The notes: generated by a model from the letters alone, not told the origin. Shown: positions 36,601 to 45,690, counted from the first letter of the stretch. The stretch is 64,000 nucleotides of DNA from Chitinophaga sancti (GCF_034424315.1 NZ_CP139972.1:5332001-5396000); one strand, 5' to 3'. A program made the numbers and translations.

Positions 36601-37406
36601 GCTGTCAGGCCATCCACTCTTTTGATACTGGGATCCAGCACCCGCAGGAAAGGCTTCCCTTCCATATAGGCAAAGGTGAACTTACCATCCAGGTCATCAC
36701 TAAGGGAATAACCATAGAGCGCGAGCAGTTTGTTTTTCTCCTTATCCCAGTTACGCAGGCTATCAAAATAGTAAGGACCATTATTATTCAGCAGGTTCAG
36801 GAAAAGGGCGGTCTTGTGCTTACAGATAGCATGTTCCGACTCATCGCAGGTACAGCTGGTGTCAAAGAAACGTTCTTCATTCCGCTGCAGAATTACAGGG
36901 TATTCGGTACCGTTCTCCTTCACAATTGCTTCAACCTTCTCGTCTTTCGCTGACTGCACCTTGATCGCCTTGCTCTGCTTGGCCAGTTTCTCCGCTTCCA
37001 TGAACAGGTCATTGGAGGTCAGGAGTTTCAGGGCCTTTATATCAATCGACTTTATCTTTACCAGCGTATGCTGCTGGTTATACAAAGTTTCAAAATTCTC
37101 AAACTGATTCTTATCCAGCATTTCCTGCAACTGGAACATAGCAGCCGCCTCATGCCGGCAAATGTCTCCCAGGTTGTAGGGGCATTGGCAGCGCACAGAC
37201 ATGTTGCTGGTCTCATGATATTTGCTGATGGAAACGCGGTAGTAGTTAGCATGGGTATCGCTCTTCACTCGAAAGGTGGCCGATTTCAGGATAGGGTCTG
37301 CCTCAATCAATTCTACACCACCAGTAGCAAATATGCGTTTCCCCCTGCGGATTACCTCATCGGTTCCGTTATTGTACACATATTTGAGCAACTGGGGTAG
37401 CGACAT
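33663..37406 (-). CDS. SNF2-family helicase with two SWIM zinc motifs
   Basis: A 1247-residue protein. Two SWIM-type C-x-C...C-x-H motifs occur: CQCPYNLGDICRHE (about 75-88) and CTCDESEHAICKHK (about 189-202). A long central region precedes the SNF2 ATPase: Walker A DDMGLGKT (about 808), Walker B DESQ, and helicase C-terminal motifs (SLKAGGVGLNLTAADYV, QAIDRTHRIGQ). SNF2 ATPases translocate on DNA and remodel protein-DNA complexes. Bacterial SWIM-SNF2 proteins are widespread in Bacteroidota, with roles in transcription or repair not settled. It ends 4 bp inside the convergent metallopeptidase gene. Confidence 0.93.
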   Translation of the reverse strand: MSLPQLLKYVYNNGTDEVIRRGKRIFATGGVELIEADPILKSATFRVKSDTHANYYRVSISKYHETSNMSVRCQCPYNLGDICRHEAAAMFQLQEMLDKNQFENFETLYNQQHTLVKIKSIDIKALKLLTSNDLFMEAEKLAKQSKAIKVQSAKDEKVEAIVKENGTEYPVILQRNEERFFDTSCTCDESEHAICKHKTALFLNLLNNNGPYYFDSLRNWDKEKNKLLALYGYSLSDDLDGKFTFAYMEGKPFLRVLDPSIKRVDGLTAGRQPAPPPPTETAVVITHRVGVVFNGNEPLYPFFRIDLVSGEVNDEQDAFVSLVSKLDLTKYVDFYLYKEQDRDLITPVRKVQGTEVSKFLSKNSPFAGIWENITHDNNESALPTETKELMLEYLHPKLAKLFPQIAAHGLLFLLPNRQQFKTRNLQTVQLAGERLQPIFKTHAGKDVVEITCHVSIQGELMSVSDNEWDSSILFLKNKVLYLFENPQDALHVELFREQGRLRIPVAEWSTYLKDYLLPLSKQYNIQFDHTLLAEVDDVVPEARVFLREVGETFIIQPGFAYHGQEVEWNDDAKITVQEGNKVLIIHRNKEAEQQFVEKLASLHTSFATPNNNNYFFLRAKEALKNNWFFLFFDALKEMNVRVFGFENLKNFKFSAYKPVTNLQISSGIDWFDAQIEVLYGDQKVSIRDIKHALNNKQNYVQLADGSLGLLPEEWLKKYSLLFKIGEEKDKGALKLSKYNFSVIDELYEFIDDEAILSELESKRRKLLQFDEIRNIDLPYNLEATLRPYQESGFQWLNYLDEVKWGGILADDMGLGKTIQALTFIQHYKNKNEGKCMALVVCPTTLIYNWENEIRKFTPSMRYHIHHGPARLKDAETLQQFDILITTYGTLRSDITLLMKLALDYVVLDESQAIKNPQSKVTKAAQLLNTRNKLALSGTPMQNNTFDIYAQMNFLNPGMLGSVDFFRNEFATPIDKFQDEERKDHLRKLIYPFILRRTKEQVAKDLPEKIETVIFCEMDAEQRHIYDAYRNSYRSKILGVIEDQGMERSQLTILQGLMKLRQICDSPAILNEAEQYPNHSVKLHELTREMSENIGNHKVLIFSQFLGMLGLIREKLQHMKVQFEYFDGSTSTSERERAIQNFQNNEESRVFLISLKAGGVGLNLTAADYVYIVDPWWNPAVEQQAIDRTHRIGQTKNIFAYRMICKDTVEEKILQLQERKKSLVKEIIADDSGFIKKLTKEDVLYLFS

Positions 37407-37600
37407 AGTATCAGTTTGCCTTATTTTATTCTGACCACTTGCGGGTTAAAAACTAAAATATTTAGCAGATGGCAAGAAGGCAATTCACAAAAGTACACAG
37501 AAAAATCGTAAAAAAGATGGGCAAAAGGGTTGCAGTGAAGGAGTGAACGGGGGTACCATGAATAAACCCCTGAACAGAAAAGGGTTTCAATAAAATAAGA

Positions 37601-37630
37601 AGTTCCCGGCGATTTTCATTGCCGGGAACT
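37601..37630 (-). terminator. Terminator of the gcvT operon
   Basis: A perfect 10-bp stem AGTTCCCGGC/GCCGGGAACT lies just after the comB stop. The T run on the minus strand is interrupted. Confidence 0.75.
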
Positions 37631-37638
37631 TTTAAGAA

Positions 37639-38370
37639 TTATTTTGCAATTACCAGCTCTCCATTTTTATAGATCGGAAGCACATTTGCCCCATCCGGAG
37701 TCAGGCAATATTGAATATCCTTTTGTAAACCAAACTTCGCAAGACGTTTGTAATGCGATGCCTGTGTCATCATTTCCTGGATGTTATCCTTGTTGAAGGT
37801 ATACAGCATTTCGGCAGCCAGTGCAGCATCATCATTAATATGAAAATGCTCCTTTATCCGGCTGATCACAGCTCCGGCAAAGAGGGTATCTTCCAAGTTC
37901 ACCCTATCTTTCCAGGCAGCGCAACCAAGTATTACAGGGCGCTTTTGTGCAACCAGGTAATCGCACACAGCAGAAAGGTTAGGGAAAGAACCCGTGATGA
38001 TCTGTTCCGCATCCTTAGCCATATGCAGCAGCTTGGTGCCATTGGTAGTAGTGAGCACTAATGTTTTGTTTTGAATAAACGCAGGGGAATATTCAAAAGG
38101 TGAGTTGCCATGTTCCAGACCTTCGGCCACCCGGCCATCTCTTTCGCCGGCAGTGATGGCGCCCAGTTCGGCTCCGATACGGATGCAATCCGGCACAGTA
38201 GCCACTGGAATCACCCTGGTAGCACCATTGTACAATGCTGTACAAATGGTGGAAGTGGCTCTCAACACATCGATAATCACTACGATACTGCCTTTCACCT
38301 CATGCAGGTGCAGTAAAGCAGGCGATAAACATACTTCTAAAGATGGAAACTCAATTTCTTCTTTGCTCAT
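37639..38370 (-). CDS. 2-phosphosulfolactate phosphatase (ComB-like)
   Basis: A 243-residue protein from the ATG at 38370, two bases after the stop of the upstream gene; a longer start would overlap it. It matches ComB, with VVIIDVLRATSTICTAL near the N-terminus and a conserved GERDG segment. ComB converts phosphosulfolactate to sulfolactate in coenzyme M synthesis in archaea. In Bacteroidota, which make no coenzyme M, a role in sulfonate metabolism, perhaps toward sulfonolipids, is an inference. Third gene of a gcvT-SRPBCC-comB operon. Confidence 0.88.
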   Translation of the reverse strand: MSKEEIEFPSLEVCLSPALLHLHEVKGSIVVIIDVLRATSTICTALYNGATRVIPVATVPDCIRIGAELGAITAGERDGRVAEGLEHGNSPFEYSPAFIQNKTLVLTTTNGTKLLHMAKDAEQIITGSFPNLSAVCDYLVAQKRPVILGCAAWKDRVNLEDTLFAGAVISRIKEHFHINDDAALAAEMLYTFNKDNIQEMMTQASHYKRLAKFGLQKDIQYCLTPDGANVLPIYKNGELVIAK

Positions 38371-38372
38371 TA

Positions 38373-38846
38373 TCAATCTAGTATTACTCTCCATTTTTCG
38401 CTCTCCGCATAGTCCTTGATGGCATCATTACGCATTTTGAGCAACTGTGTCATGTACTTGTTCAGGTAAAGCTTCTCAAACCATCTGCCCAGGCGCCCGT
38501 AAGGGGTGCCAAATTCAAATACATCAATAGCAATCGTTGCATTCTCGATTTGCTTGAAATGATGCTCATGCCTCATATAGGTAAAGTCTCCTTCTACCAT
38601 CTCATCACAGAAATAGTCCTTATGGCGCATTTCCGTAATGCGGGTGGTCAGCTGTCTGATCTTTCCCAAATGTTTAGCTTGCCAGGTTACTGTTTCGTCA
38701 GCTTCAATCAGTCCGTTTACACGGCCTTTGATAGCGTCTTCCTGCAAATGCAACATACTGCGCTTATGCAGGGTGATGCTCCGGCTTAGGTCAAAAACCC
38801 TGTCCATTGGAGCACGAATGACAGTAGTCAGATGAATTGTAGGCAT
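38373..38846 (-). CDS. SRPBCC/START-like ligand-binding protein
   Basis: A 157-residue protein with the SRPBCC (polyketide cyclase/START) fold pattern: a first strand TIHLTTVIRAPMDRVFDLSR, middle strands and a long C-terminal helix. Such proteins bind hydrophobic ligands in a central cavity. The ligand is unknown. It sits between gcvT and comB with gaps of 25 and 2 bp, so the three are co-transcribed. Confidence 0.82.
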   Translation of the reverse strand: MPTIHLTTVIRAPMDRVFDLSRSITLHKRSMLHLQEDAIKGRVNGLIEADETVTWQAKHLGKIRQLTTRITEMRHKDYFCDEMVEGDFTYMRHEHHFKQIENATIAIDVFEFGTPYGRLGRWFEKLYLNKYMTQLLKMRNDAIKDYAESEKWRVILD

Positions 38847-38871
38847 AGCGATATGGTTTTAAAAAGGTGTA

Positions 38872-39960
38872 TTAGCTTAAGAACGGTACTTTCACCACCT
38901 TGGCTTTCAATAGCTTATCCCTCACTGCTACATATATCTCGGAATCCAGCGCGGCAAAAGGTGTTTGAACATAGCCCAGGCCTATAGCTTTCTGCATAGT
39001 AGGCGATTGCGTACCGGAAGTAACGCGGCCTATTACCTGACCATTAGCATCCCTGATCTCATAATCATGACGGGGAATACCCTTGTCAACCATTTCAAAT
39101 CCTACCAGTTTCTGTTGCAGACCGGCAGCCTTTTGCGCTTCAAAGATACTACGTGAAGTAAATTCTTTCGTAAATTTCGTGATCCAGCCCAGCCCGGCTT
39201 CAAGCGGAGATGTGTGGTCATCGATATCATTACCATACAGACAGAAGCCCATTTCCAGCCGCAGGGTATCTCTTGCACCAAGGCCTATGGGTTTCAAACC
39301 TTTAGGTCCGCCAACAGCGAAGATGGCATCCCAGATCTTGTCTGCATTGTCGGCCTTGTCTTCAAAATAAATCTCAATACCACCAGCACCGGTATAACCT
39401 GTAGCACTGATAACCACATTGGAAACACCTGCAAATTCACCCTTGGCAAAAGTGTAGTATTTCAGGTTCACCAGGTCTACGCTTGTCAGGGATTGCAGCA
39501 TGCTCGCAGCATTTGGACCCTGGATAGCCAGCAGGCAGGTACGTTCTGAAATGTTCTCCATTTCCACACCTTCCGTGTTGAATTTGCTGATCCAGTTCCA
39601 GTCCTTCTCTATATTACTGGCATTCACTACCAGCATATATACCTTGTTCTCCTCAATGCAGTATACCAGCAGGTCATCCACAATACCACCTTCTTCATTA
39701 GGCAGACAGCTGTACTGAGCCTTACCAGCCGTCAGTTTGGAGGCATCATTGCTGGTCACCCTTTGAATCAGATCCAGGGCATGCGCTCCTTTTAACATGA
39801 ACTCACCCATATGGCTGACATCAAATACCCCCGCATTGTTGCGCACAGCCGCATGCTCATCGTTGATACCAGTATAAGAGATTGGCATGTTGTAACCTGC
39901 GAACGGTGCCATCTTAGCGCCAAGCGCTATGTGTTTGTTTGTAAATGGTGTGTTCTTCAT
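38872..39960 (-). CDS. gcvT: Aminomethyltransferase (glycine cleavage T protein)
   Basis: A 362-residue GcvT. It opens with [21 protein letters not shown] and includes the folate-binding region with [11 protein letters not shown] and the [12 protein letters not shown] segment; C-terminal strands follow. GcvT transfers the methylene group from lipoyl-bound aminomethyl on H protein to tetrahydrofolate, releasing ammonia. It is the first gene of the operon with SRPBCC and comB. The other glycine-cleavage genes are not in this window. Confidence 0.96.
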   Translation of the reverse strand: MKNTPFTNKHIALGAKMAPFAGYNMPISYTGINDEHAAVRNNAGVFDVSHMGEFMLKGAHALDLIQRVTSNDASKLTAGKAQYSCLPNEEGGIVDDLLVYCIEENKVYMLVVNASNIEKDWNWISKFNTEGVEMENISERTCLLAIQGPNAASMLQSLTSVDLVNLKYYTFAKGEFAGVSNVVISATGYTGAGGIEIYFEDKADNADKIWDAIFAVGGPKGLKPIGLGARDTLRLEMGFCLYGNDIDDHTSPLEAGLGWITKFTKEFTSRSIFEAQKAAGLQQKLVGFEMVDKGIPRHDYEIRDANGQVIGRVTSGTQSPTMQKAIGLGYVQTPFAALDSEIYVAVRDKLLKAKVVKVPFLS

Positions 39961-40243
39961 AATCTAATGATCGGTACTTGTTTTGGGTATGCTTTTAGTT
40001 TAGTTTTGTTTAAGCCCCGCAAAAATAGGCTGATTTTCCAAATTCAGCGAGTTTGGACCAATAATTGCCTCTTCCGTCACAATAGTTATGCTACAGCATC
40101 ATAAATTTGAACCGGGAATCTAAACAACGTATAGCATATGAATGTTATTATCCCGCGGTATGTGATTTGCTAACCAACAATTTAGATACCGGATTATCAC
40201 TTGCTGAAATTGACTATCGTTACCTGACCTCTTTAAATATTAA

Positions 40244-41869
40244 ATGCATACAACTGTGAAGCACACCATCTGGCTGCTGGCGCTCACTTTGCCATCTGCG
40301 CAACTGACGGCCCAAAAGAAAGCCGACCGTAAAACTTTGGGAAACCTGCAGGCCCATATTACCTACCTGGCTAGCGATAAATTGGAAGGACGCCTCACCG
40401 GCAGCCCCGGCGAACAATTAGCGGCAGGCTATATCTCTGCCCAAATGAAACAGGCCGGCCTGACCCCCAAAGGGGAAAATGGCTACCTCCAGACCTTCCC
40501 GGTCAACGAAGGCAAGACCATCGATCCTGCCAGCTCACTGACCATCAATAACAATACACTAACTCCCATTGAACAGTACATTCCATTGCCATTCAGCGCC
40601 GAAAAAAGCGCGAAAGGAGAGATAATGCCCGCTGTCAATGAACCGGATAATATATGGCTGCTCAATGTAAAAGATATTGAATCAGACCCTCACACAGATC
40701 CCCTGGAAGTATACAGACAGGCTGCCGCAGAAGCTGCAAAAGAAGGAGCCGCCGGTGTCATTTTCTACAATGGCCCCGAATCTCCCGCTGATGTACACAA
40801 ATGGTTATCAAGAGAAACCACACCCCTCACCATCCCGGTGATCTGGGTGACAGATGGTATCAGCAAAACCATGGAAAATGCAGAAGAAGTAAAAGTAAGT
40901 ATGAATGTTGCCTTTGGCGCCAGTAAACGTACCGGCACCAATGTGATAGGTTTCCTCGACAATAAAGCTCCTGCCACCATTATCATAGGCGCTCACTTCG
41001 ATCACCTGGGAAAAGGTGAAGACCATAACTCCCTGGCACCCAAAGATAAATCGATCCATAACGGTGCCGATGACAATGCCAGCGGTACAGCAGCCCTCAT
41101 AGAGCTGGCCCGGCTGCTGAAAAGTGCACACTTCAATAAATACAATTTCCTGTTCACCGCCTTCTCAGGTGAAGAACTGGGCCTGTTTGGCTCCAAATAC
41201 CTCGCAGACCACTCACCTGTGGATATTGGCACCGTTGATTACATGATCAATATGGATATGATAGGTCGCCTGGATACCGCCAAAGGCTTGCAGATAGGAG
41301 GGATAGGCACTTCCCCCGTATGGCCGGAACTCGTGAAGAAGACAGCGCCTGCAGGACTAAGACTAAGCCTTGATTCCTCCGGCACAGGCCCCTCAGACCA
41401 TACGTCCTTTTACCTGAAAAATGTACCCGTACTGTTCTTTTTTACCGGCTCCCATGCTGATTATCATAAACCATCAGACGATGCAGACAGGATAAACTAC
41501 AATGGGGAAATGGTCGTGATCAAAATGGTATACGACATCGTAGAGAAGACAAATGGTATGACCAAACTGGCTTTTACCAAAACAAAGGATAAGCAAATGG
41601 GTACCGGCGCACGGTTTTCAGTTACCCTGGGTATCATGCCCGATTACACCTGGCAAAAGGATGGAGTTCATGTAGATGCAGTAACGGAAGGTAAACCTGC
41701 CCACAACGCTGGCCTGGCAGTGAATGACATCATCATCCGCTTGGGTGCCCATCAAGTTACAAATCTCGAAGACTACATGCAGGCCCTTGCCAGCTTCAAA
41801 AAAGGAGACAAAACAACCGTACTTGTAAAGAGAGGTGCAGCGGAAAAGAAATTCAATATTCAGTTCTAA
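40244..41869 (+). CDS. M28 aminopeptidase with PA and PDZ domains, secreted
   Basis: A 541-residue protein with a signal peptide (about 1-22). It has a PA insertion domain (about 115-230), an M28 zinc peptidase core (about 240-430) and a C-terminal PDZ domain (about 450-541). Zinc-ligand motifs are visible: HFDHLG, NGADDNASG, GEELGLFGS, MINMDMIG and GPSDHTSFY. M28 enzymes are co-catalytic di-zinc aminopeptidases. The PDZ domain may position peptide ends or mediate contacts. It is monocistronic, divergent from gcvT. Confidence 0.94.
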   Translation: MHTTVKHTIWLLALTLPSAQLTAQKKADRKTLGNLQAHITYLASDKLEGRLTGSPGEQLAAGYISAQMKQAGLTPKGENGYLQTFPVNEGKTIDPASSLTINNNTLTPIEQYIPLPFSAEKSAKGEIMPAVNEPDNIWLLNVKDIESDPHTDPLEVYRQAAAEAAKEGAAGVIFYNGPESPADVHKWLSRETTPLTIPVIWVTDGISKTMENAEEVKVSMNVAFGASKRTGTNVIGFLDNKAPATIIIGAHFDHLGKGEDHNSLAPKDKSIHNGADDNASGTAALIELARLLKSAHFNKYNFLFTAFSGEELGLFGSKYLADHSPVDIGTVDYMINMDMIGRLDTAKGLQIGGIGTSPVWPELVKKTAPAGLRLSLDSSGTGPSDHTSFYLKNVPVLFFFTGSHADYHKPSDDADRINYNGEMVVIKMVYDIVEKTNGMTKLAFTKTKDKQMGTGARFSVTLGIMPDYTWQKDGVHVDAVTEGKPAHNAGLAVNDIIIRLGAHQVTNLEDYMQALASFKKGDKTTVLVKRGAAEKKFNIQF

Positions 41870-41976
41870 GCCAACCACAAACCATACATACTTAAGGATA
41901 CGCTTTTGCCATACAGCAAAAGCGTTTTTTGTGATCTTTTTTTAAAACCGGTATCTTGCAGCTTCAATATCGTGAT

Positions 41977-42378
41977 ATGAAGCCTGTTTTGTTAATATTT
42001 ACGGTAGCCGCAATATTCTTTTCGTGTAATCAGTCGCGTAACGATAACCGGGATGCCTCGGCATATGATGTCGTGACCGGGAAAAGCTATATCCTGCGCA
42101 ATGCCCAACCTGTGAGCAGCGATTCTCTTACTAATATAGTTTTACAGCGCCAGGAAGAAATGAGCCGGATCCTGGAAAGACACGGATTTAAAAAACACAT
42201 TGCCAGGAAAGACAGCATCCTCTTTCGCCGTACAAACGGTCTGGAAGTAATGCTCGAACTCCCGACACCTGAAGATGCCTGGCAGGCAAATGCAATCATT
42301 GCATTCGATCCTCAGAAAAGCCCGCTGTTTATCAATCTGAAAAAGGATAGTACGCAGGTAATCAATTATATTAAGTAA
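41977..42378 (+). CDS. Hypothetical lipoprotein
   Basis: A 133-residue protein from the ATG at 41977, giving a lipoprotein signal (MKPVLLIFTVAAIFFSC). An upstream TTG is rejected. The mature part is short with mixed alpha/beta pattern and no known motif. It lies 26 bp before the NrtR gene, so it might be co-transcribed, but no functional link is clear. Confidence 0.65.
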   Translation: MKPVLLIFTVAAIFFSCNQSRNDNRDASAYDVVTGKSYILRNAQPVSSDSLTNIVLQRQEEMSRILERHGFKKHIARKDSILFRRTNGLEVMLELPTPEDAWQANAIIAFDPQKSPLFINLKKDSTQVINYIK

Positions 42379-42403
42379 CCCTGCGCAAGAACCATTCAAT
42401 CAT

Positions 42404-43090
42404 TTGGGACCTAGACAAGACATACGACTCTGTGTAGATGCAGTAGTATTTGGTTACACTGCCGAAAAAAGTATCTCCGTACTGCTGATCAAGCGTACGA
42501 TAGATCCTTTTATTCATGACTGGGCACTGCCCGGAGGCTTCGTGCTGAACGGCGAAACACTCGAAGATGCCGTGACCCGCGAACTGCTCACCGAAGCCGG
42601 TGTACATATCAATTACCTGGAACAACTGTACACCTTTGGCAGACCGGAGCGGGATCCCCGTGGCAGGATCATCTCCATCGCCTATTTCGGACTTGTCAAT
42701 CCTACCAACTTTAAACTGGCGGCCAGCTCAGATGCTGAAGATGCCCGCTGGTTCGATATAAAAAATTTACCCGCACTGGCTTTTGACCATAGCGAAATCG
42801 TAAACACCGCTGTCAAAAGATTGCGCAATAAGATCCGCTATGAACCAATCGGCTTCGAACTGCTGGATAAAAAGTTTCCTATTTCTGACCTGGAAAAACT
42901 CTATGAAACAGTACTGGACCGCCCTATAGACAGACGTAACTTCCAGAAGAAAATGAATCACTTCGGGATCCTGATGGGGCATAATGAAAAACAAAAACAC
43001 CCTTCTGCCGGTAGGCCGGCTAAACTATACAGCTTCAATGAAGAGCGGTATTTCCAGCTGAAACAAGAAGGTATCATGTTCGAAATCTAA
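42404..43090 (+). CDS. nrtR: NrtR: Nudix-related transcriptional regulator of NAD metabolism
   Basis: A 228-residue protein with an N-terminal Nudix-like domain (about 10-140; LPGGFVLNGETLEDAVTREL) and a C-terminal winged helix (about 150-228; RRNFQKKMNHFG, then GRPAKLYSF). This is the NrtR layout. NrtR represses NAD synthesis or salvage genes and releases DNA when it binds ADP-ribose-like ligands. No ATG occurs at the N-terminus; a TTG at 42404 is the best start. It is followed 144 bp later by the nadM-nadV genes and a palindromic operator. Confidence 0.9.
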   Translation: MGPRQDIRLCVDAVVFGYTAEKSISVLLIKRTIDPFIHDWALPGGFVLNGETLEDAVTRELLTEAGVHINYLEQLYTFGRPERDPRGRIISIAYFGLVNPTNFKLAASSDAEDARWFDIKNLPALAFDHSEIVNTAVKRLRNKIRYEPIGFELLDKKFPISDLEKLYETVLDRPIDRRNFQKKMNHFGILMGHNEKQKHPSAGRPAKLYSFNEERYFQLKQEGIMFEI

Positions 43091-43205
43091 TCCTTTTGGT
43101 ACAAATTTTTCATTTCCCTCTACCTATCTCAATAGGAGGGGGAATTTTTTTTATTATTGATAATCAACACGCAATCTGTATTTGTGTAAAAATCACCAAA
43201 AATAT

Positions 43206-43254
43206 TTTGCGTATATAAAATAAGCCTTCTATATTTGTGTAGAAGTTACACAAA
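43206..43254 (+). promoter_or_regulatory. nadM-nadV promoter with palindromic NrtR-type operator
   Basis: A perfect promoter: TTTG (43206-43209), 20 bp, TATATTTG (43230-43237). A palindrome TTTGTGTA-GAAGT-TACACAAA (43234-43254) overlaps the -7 and start site, ideal for repression. A weaker copy (TTTGTGTA, then TCACCAAA) begins at 43181. NrtR binding is inferred from the neighbour gene. Confidence 0.75.
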
Positions 43255-43264
43255 ACACTGGTAT

Positions 43265-44176
43265 ATGACAACGCTAAAACCGACAGGAGTAATCATCGCC
43301 CGCTTTCAGACACCCAGCCTCCACGAAGGCCATTTGGAACTGATCCGGCAGGTAAAGCAAAAACATAACCGCCTTATCATCGTACTCGGCGTTAGCCCGG
43401 TGAAAGGTAGCCGCAAGAATCCACTGGATTATTACACCAGGGAAAGAATGATCAAACAACTCTTCCCCGATGTTATCATCCTCCCCCAGAGCGATCAGGC
43501 AGATGATAAAGTATGGTCTCAGAAACTGGATGAATTGCTCTCGACGAACTTCCCGCACGAATCATTCGTGTTGTACGGCAGCCGCGATAGTTTCATCCCT
43601 TACTACCATGGTCGTTATTCTACCAATGACCTGCCGCCGGTAAAGGATTATAACGCTACCGCCCTCCGCGAAGCAGTATCTGACAAGGTATTTGATACGG
43701 AAGAATTCAGAGCAGGCATCATCTACAATACATACAATCAGTTTCCGAAAGTATATCCAACCGTAGACATTGCCGTATTCAGAAATAACCGCAGCGAATT
43801 ATTAGTAGGTCGTAAACCTGCCGAAAACGCCTGGCGCCTGCCAGGAGGATTCACAGATCCAGGCGATAATTGCTTTGACATAGCCGCCCGCCGTGAATTA
43901 CAGGAAGAATGTGGTCAACTCGAAACCAGTGCGATGCAATACGAATGCTCCATGCAGATGGACGACTGGCGCTACCGCTCTGAAGTAGACAAGATCATCA
44001 CTACCTTATTCAGTACAGACCTGATCTTCGGAGAACCGGATGCTGCTGACGATATCGCAGCTCTACGCTGGATACCGGTAAATGAAATCAAAAACATGAT
44101 TGCTAACGGTGAAATCGTACCTGTCCACATCCCATTACTGGAAAGACTCGCTGAAAAATATTCTACTAACGCCTAA
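43265..44176 (+). CDS. nadM: Bifunctional NMN adenylyltransferase/Nudix hydrolase (NadM-Nudix)
   Basis: A 303-residue protein from the ATG at 43265 (MTTLKPTGVI...). The N-terminal nucleotidyltransferase domain has the ARFQTPSLHEGH motif (related to the GxFxPxHxGH signature) and a KDYNATALREA segment. The C-terminal Nudix domain (about 180-303) carries LPGGFTDPGDN and RRELQEECG, with spacing one residue longer than the classic Nudix box. NadM makes NAD from NMN and ATP. The Nudix part probably cleans up ADP-ribose-like products. It precedes nadV by 11 bp. Confidence 0.92.
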   Translation: MTTLKPTGVIIARFQTPSLHEGHLELIRQVKQKHNRLIIVLGVSPVKGSRKNPLDYYTRERMIKQLFPDVIILPQSDQADDKVWSQKLDELLSTNFPHESFVLYGSRDSFIPYYHGRYSTNDLPPVKDYNATALREAVSDKVFDTEEFRAGIIYNTYNQFPKVYPTVDIAVFRNNRSELLVGRKPAENAWRLPGGFTDPGDNCFDIAARRELQEECGQLETSAMQYECSMQMDDWRYRSEVDKIITTLFSTDLIFGEPDAADDIAALRWIPVNEIKNMIANGEIVPVHIPLLERLAEKYSTNA

Positions 44177-44187
44177 TTCAAAGAATC

Positions 44188-45603
44188 ATGACAAAGGAAA
44201 ACCTCATCCTCTTAGCCGACGCCTATAAATACTCTCACCATAAACTGTACATACCCGGCACTGAATATATCTACTCCTACCTCGAAAGCCGGGGCGGCAA
44301 ATTTGAAGAAACTGTATTCTACGGCCTCCAGTACCTGCTCATGGAATACCTGCAGGGCGTAGTGATCACCAAAGAAAAAATTGACGAAGCAGAAAGCGAG
44401 TTGAAAGAAGTATTTGGTCGCAACGATGTGTTTGACCGCACCAAATTTGAATATATCATAGAGAAACACGGCGGTCGCCTGCCAGTGAGGATCAAAGCCG
44501 TTCCGGAAGGTACCGTCACCGCTACCCACAATGTGTTGATGACCATCGAAAACACCGACCCAAAATGTTTCTGGCTCACCAACTTCCTCGAAACATTGCT
44601 GATGCAGGTATGGTACCCTTGTACCGTAGCTACCATGAGCCGCGAGATTAAAAAAGTTGTCAATAAGTATTATAACGAAACCGCCAGTGCTGCATCATTC
44701 GCAGGCATCGACTTCGTGCTGAACGACTTCGGTTTCCGTGGTGCCAGCTCCGTAGAAAGTGCAGGATGGGGTGGTAGTGCACACCTGATCAACTTTGCGG
44801 GTAGCGATACCATCATCGCCTCTACCTTTGCCAAAAGATATTATAAAGCACCCGCTGCCCCCGGCCTCTCTATCCCCGCTACCGAACACTCTATCATGAC
44901 CCTCTTAGGTGAACCCGGAGAAAAAGAGATCTTCAAACATGTGCTGGATGCATTCCCAACCGGCACCATTGCCTGTGTATCTGATTCTTACAACATCATC
45001 AGGGCCTGCGAAGAATACTGGGGTACTGAACTGAAAGAACAGATCCTGAAAAGAGAGGGTACGCTGGTGATTCGCCCTGATAGTGGAGATGCCGTACAAA
45101 CCCTGTTAAGAATATTTGAAGTGCTCACAGAAAAATTCGGTTACACTGTCAATGAAAAAGGATACAAAGTATTACCTCCGCAGGTACGTGTGATCCAGGG
45201 TGATGGTATCAGTTATTCTTCTATCCCGGGTATCTACGAAGCATTGAAAAACGCCGGTATCAGCGCCGAAAACCTGGTATTAGGTATGGGTGGGGCATTG
45301 TTACAGAGAGTGAACAGAGATACGCAGGAATATGCCCTGAAATGCGCACACGCGGTAGTCAACGGTAAAGACATCAATGTTCAGAAGAATCCACTGGAAC
45401 TGGATGCAAATGGTAACACCCGTGTATCTTTCAAGAAATCAAAATCTGGTAAACAGGTACTGGTTAAACAGGATGGCAAATTTGTAACCATGCCTGAAAG
45501 CCAGGCTGTTGGCCTTAAAGATGAGTTGGTTACCGTGTTTGAAAACGGTGAAATAAAAACCTCCTACACATTTAACGATATTAAAAACAGGGCACAGATC
45601 TAG
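44188..45603 (+). CDS. nadV: Nicotinamide phosphoribosyltransferase (NadV/NAMPT-like)
   Basis: A 471-residue protein of the nicotinamide phosphoribosyltransferase family, with VIRPDSGD, PATEHSIM and GGALLQRVNRDTQEYALKC motifs. It joins nicotinamide and PRPP to give NMN, which NadM then adenylates to NAD. The pair forms a two-step salvage route that skips deamidation. Co-transcribed with nadM. Length and motifs are normal. Confidence 0.95.
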   Translation: MTKENLILLADAYKYSHHKLYIPGTEYIYSYLESRGGKFEETVFYGLQYLLMEYLQGVVITKEKIDEAESELKEVFGRNDVFDRTKFEYIIEKHGGRLPVRIKAVPEGTVTATHNVLMTIENTDPKCFWLTNFLETLLMQVWYPCTVATMSREIKKVVNKYYNETASAASFAGIDFVLNDFGFRGASSVESAGWGGSAHLINFAGSDTIIASTFAKRYYKAPAAPGLSIPATEHSIMTLLGEPGEKEIFKHVLDAFPTGTIACVSDSYNIIRACEEYWGTELKEQILKREGTLVIRPDSGDAVQTLLRIFEVLTEKFGYTVNEKGYKVLPPQVRVIQGDGISYSSIPGIYEALKNAGISAENLVLGMGGALLQRVNRDTQEYALKCAHAVVNGKDINVQKNPLELDANGNTRVSFKKSKSGKQVLVKQDGKFVTMPESQAVGLKDELVTVFENGEIKTSYTFNDIKNRAQI

Positions 45604-45690
45604 CCTTTCACCTGTTGTTTGTTAGCAATAGTAAATAAAACATTCATGAAAGAGGGATTCACCAACGGGCATGAAAACCATTTTCAGAAT

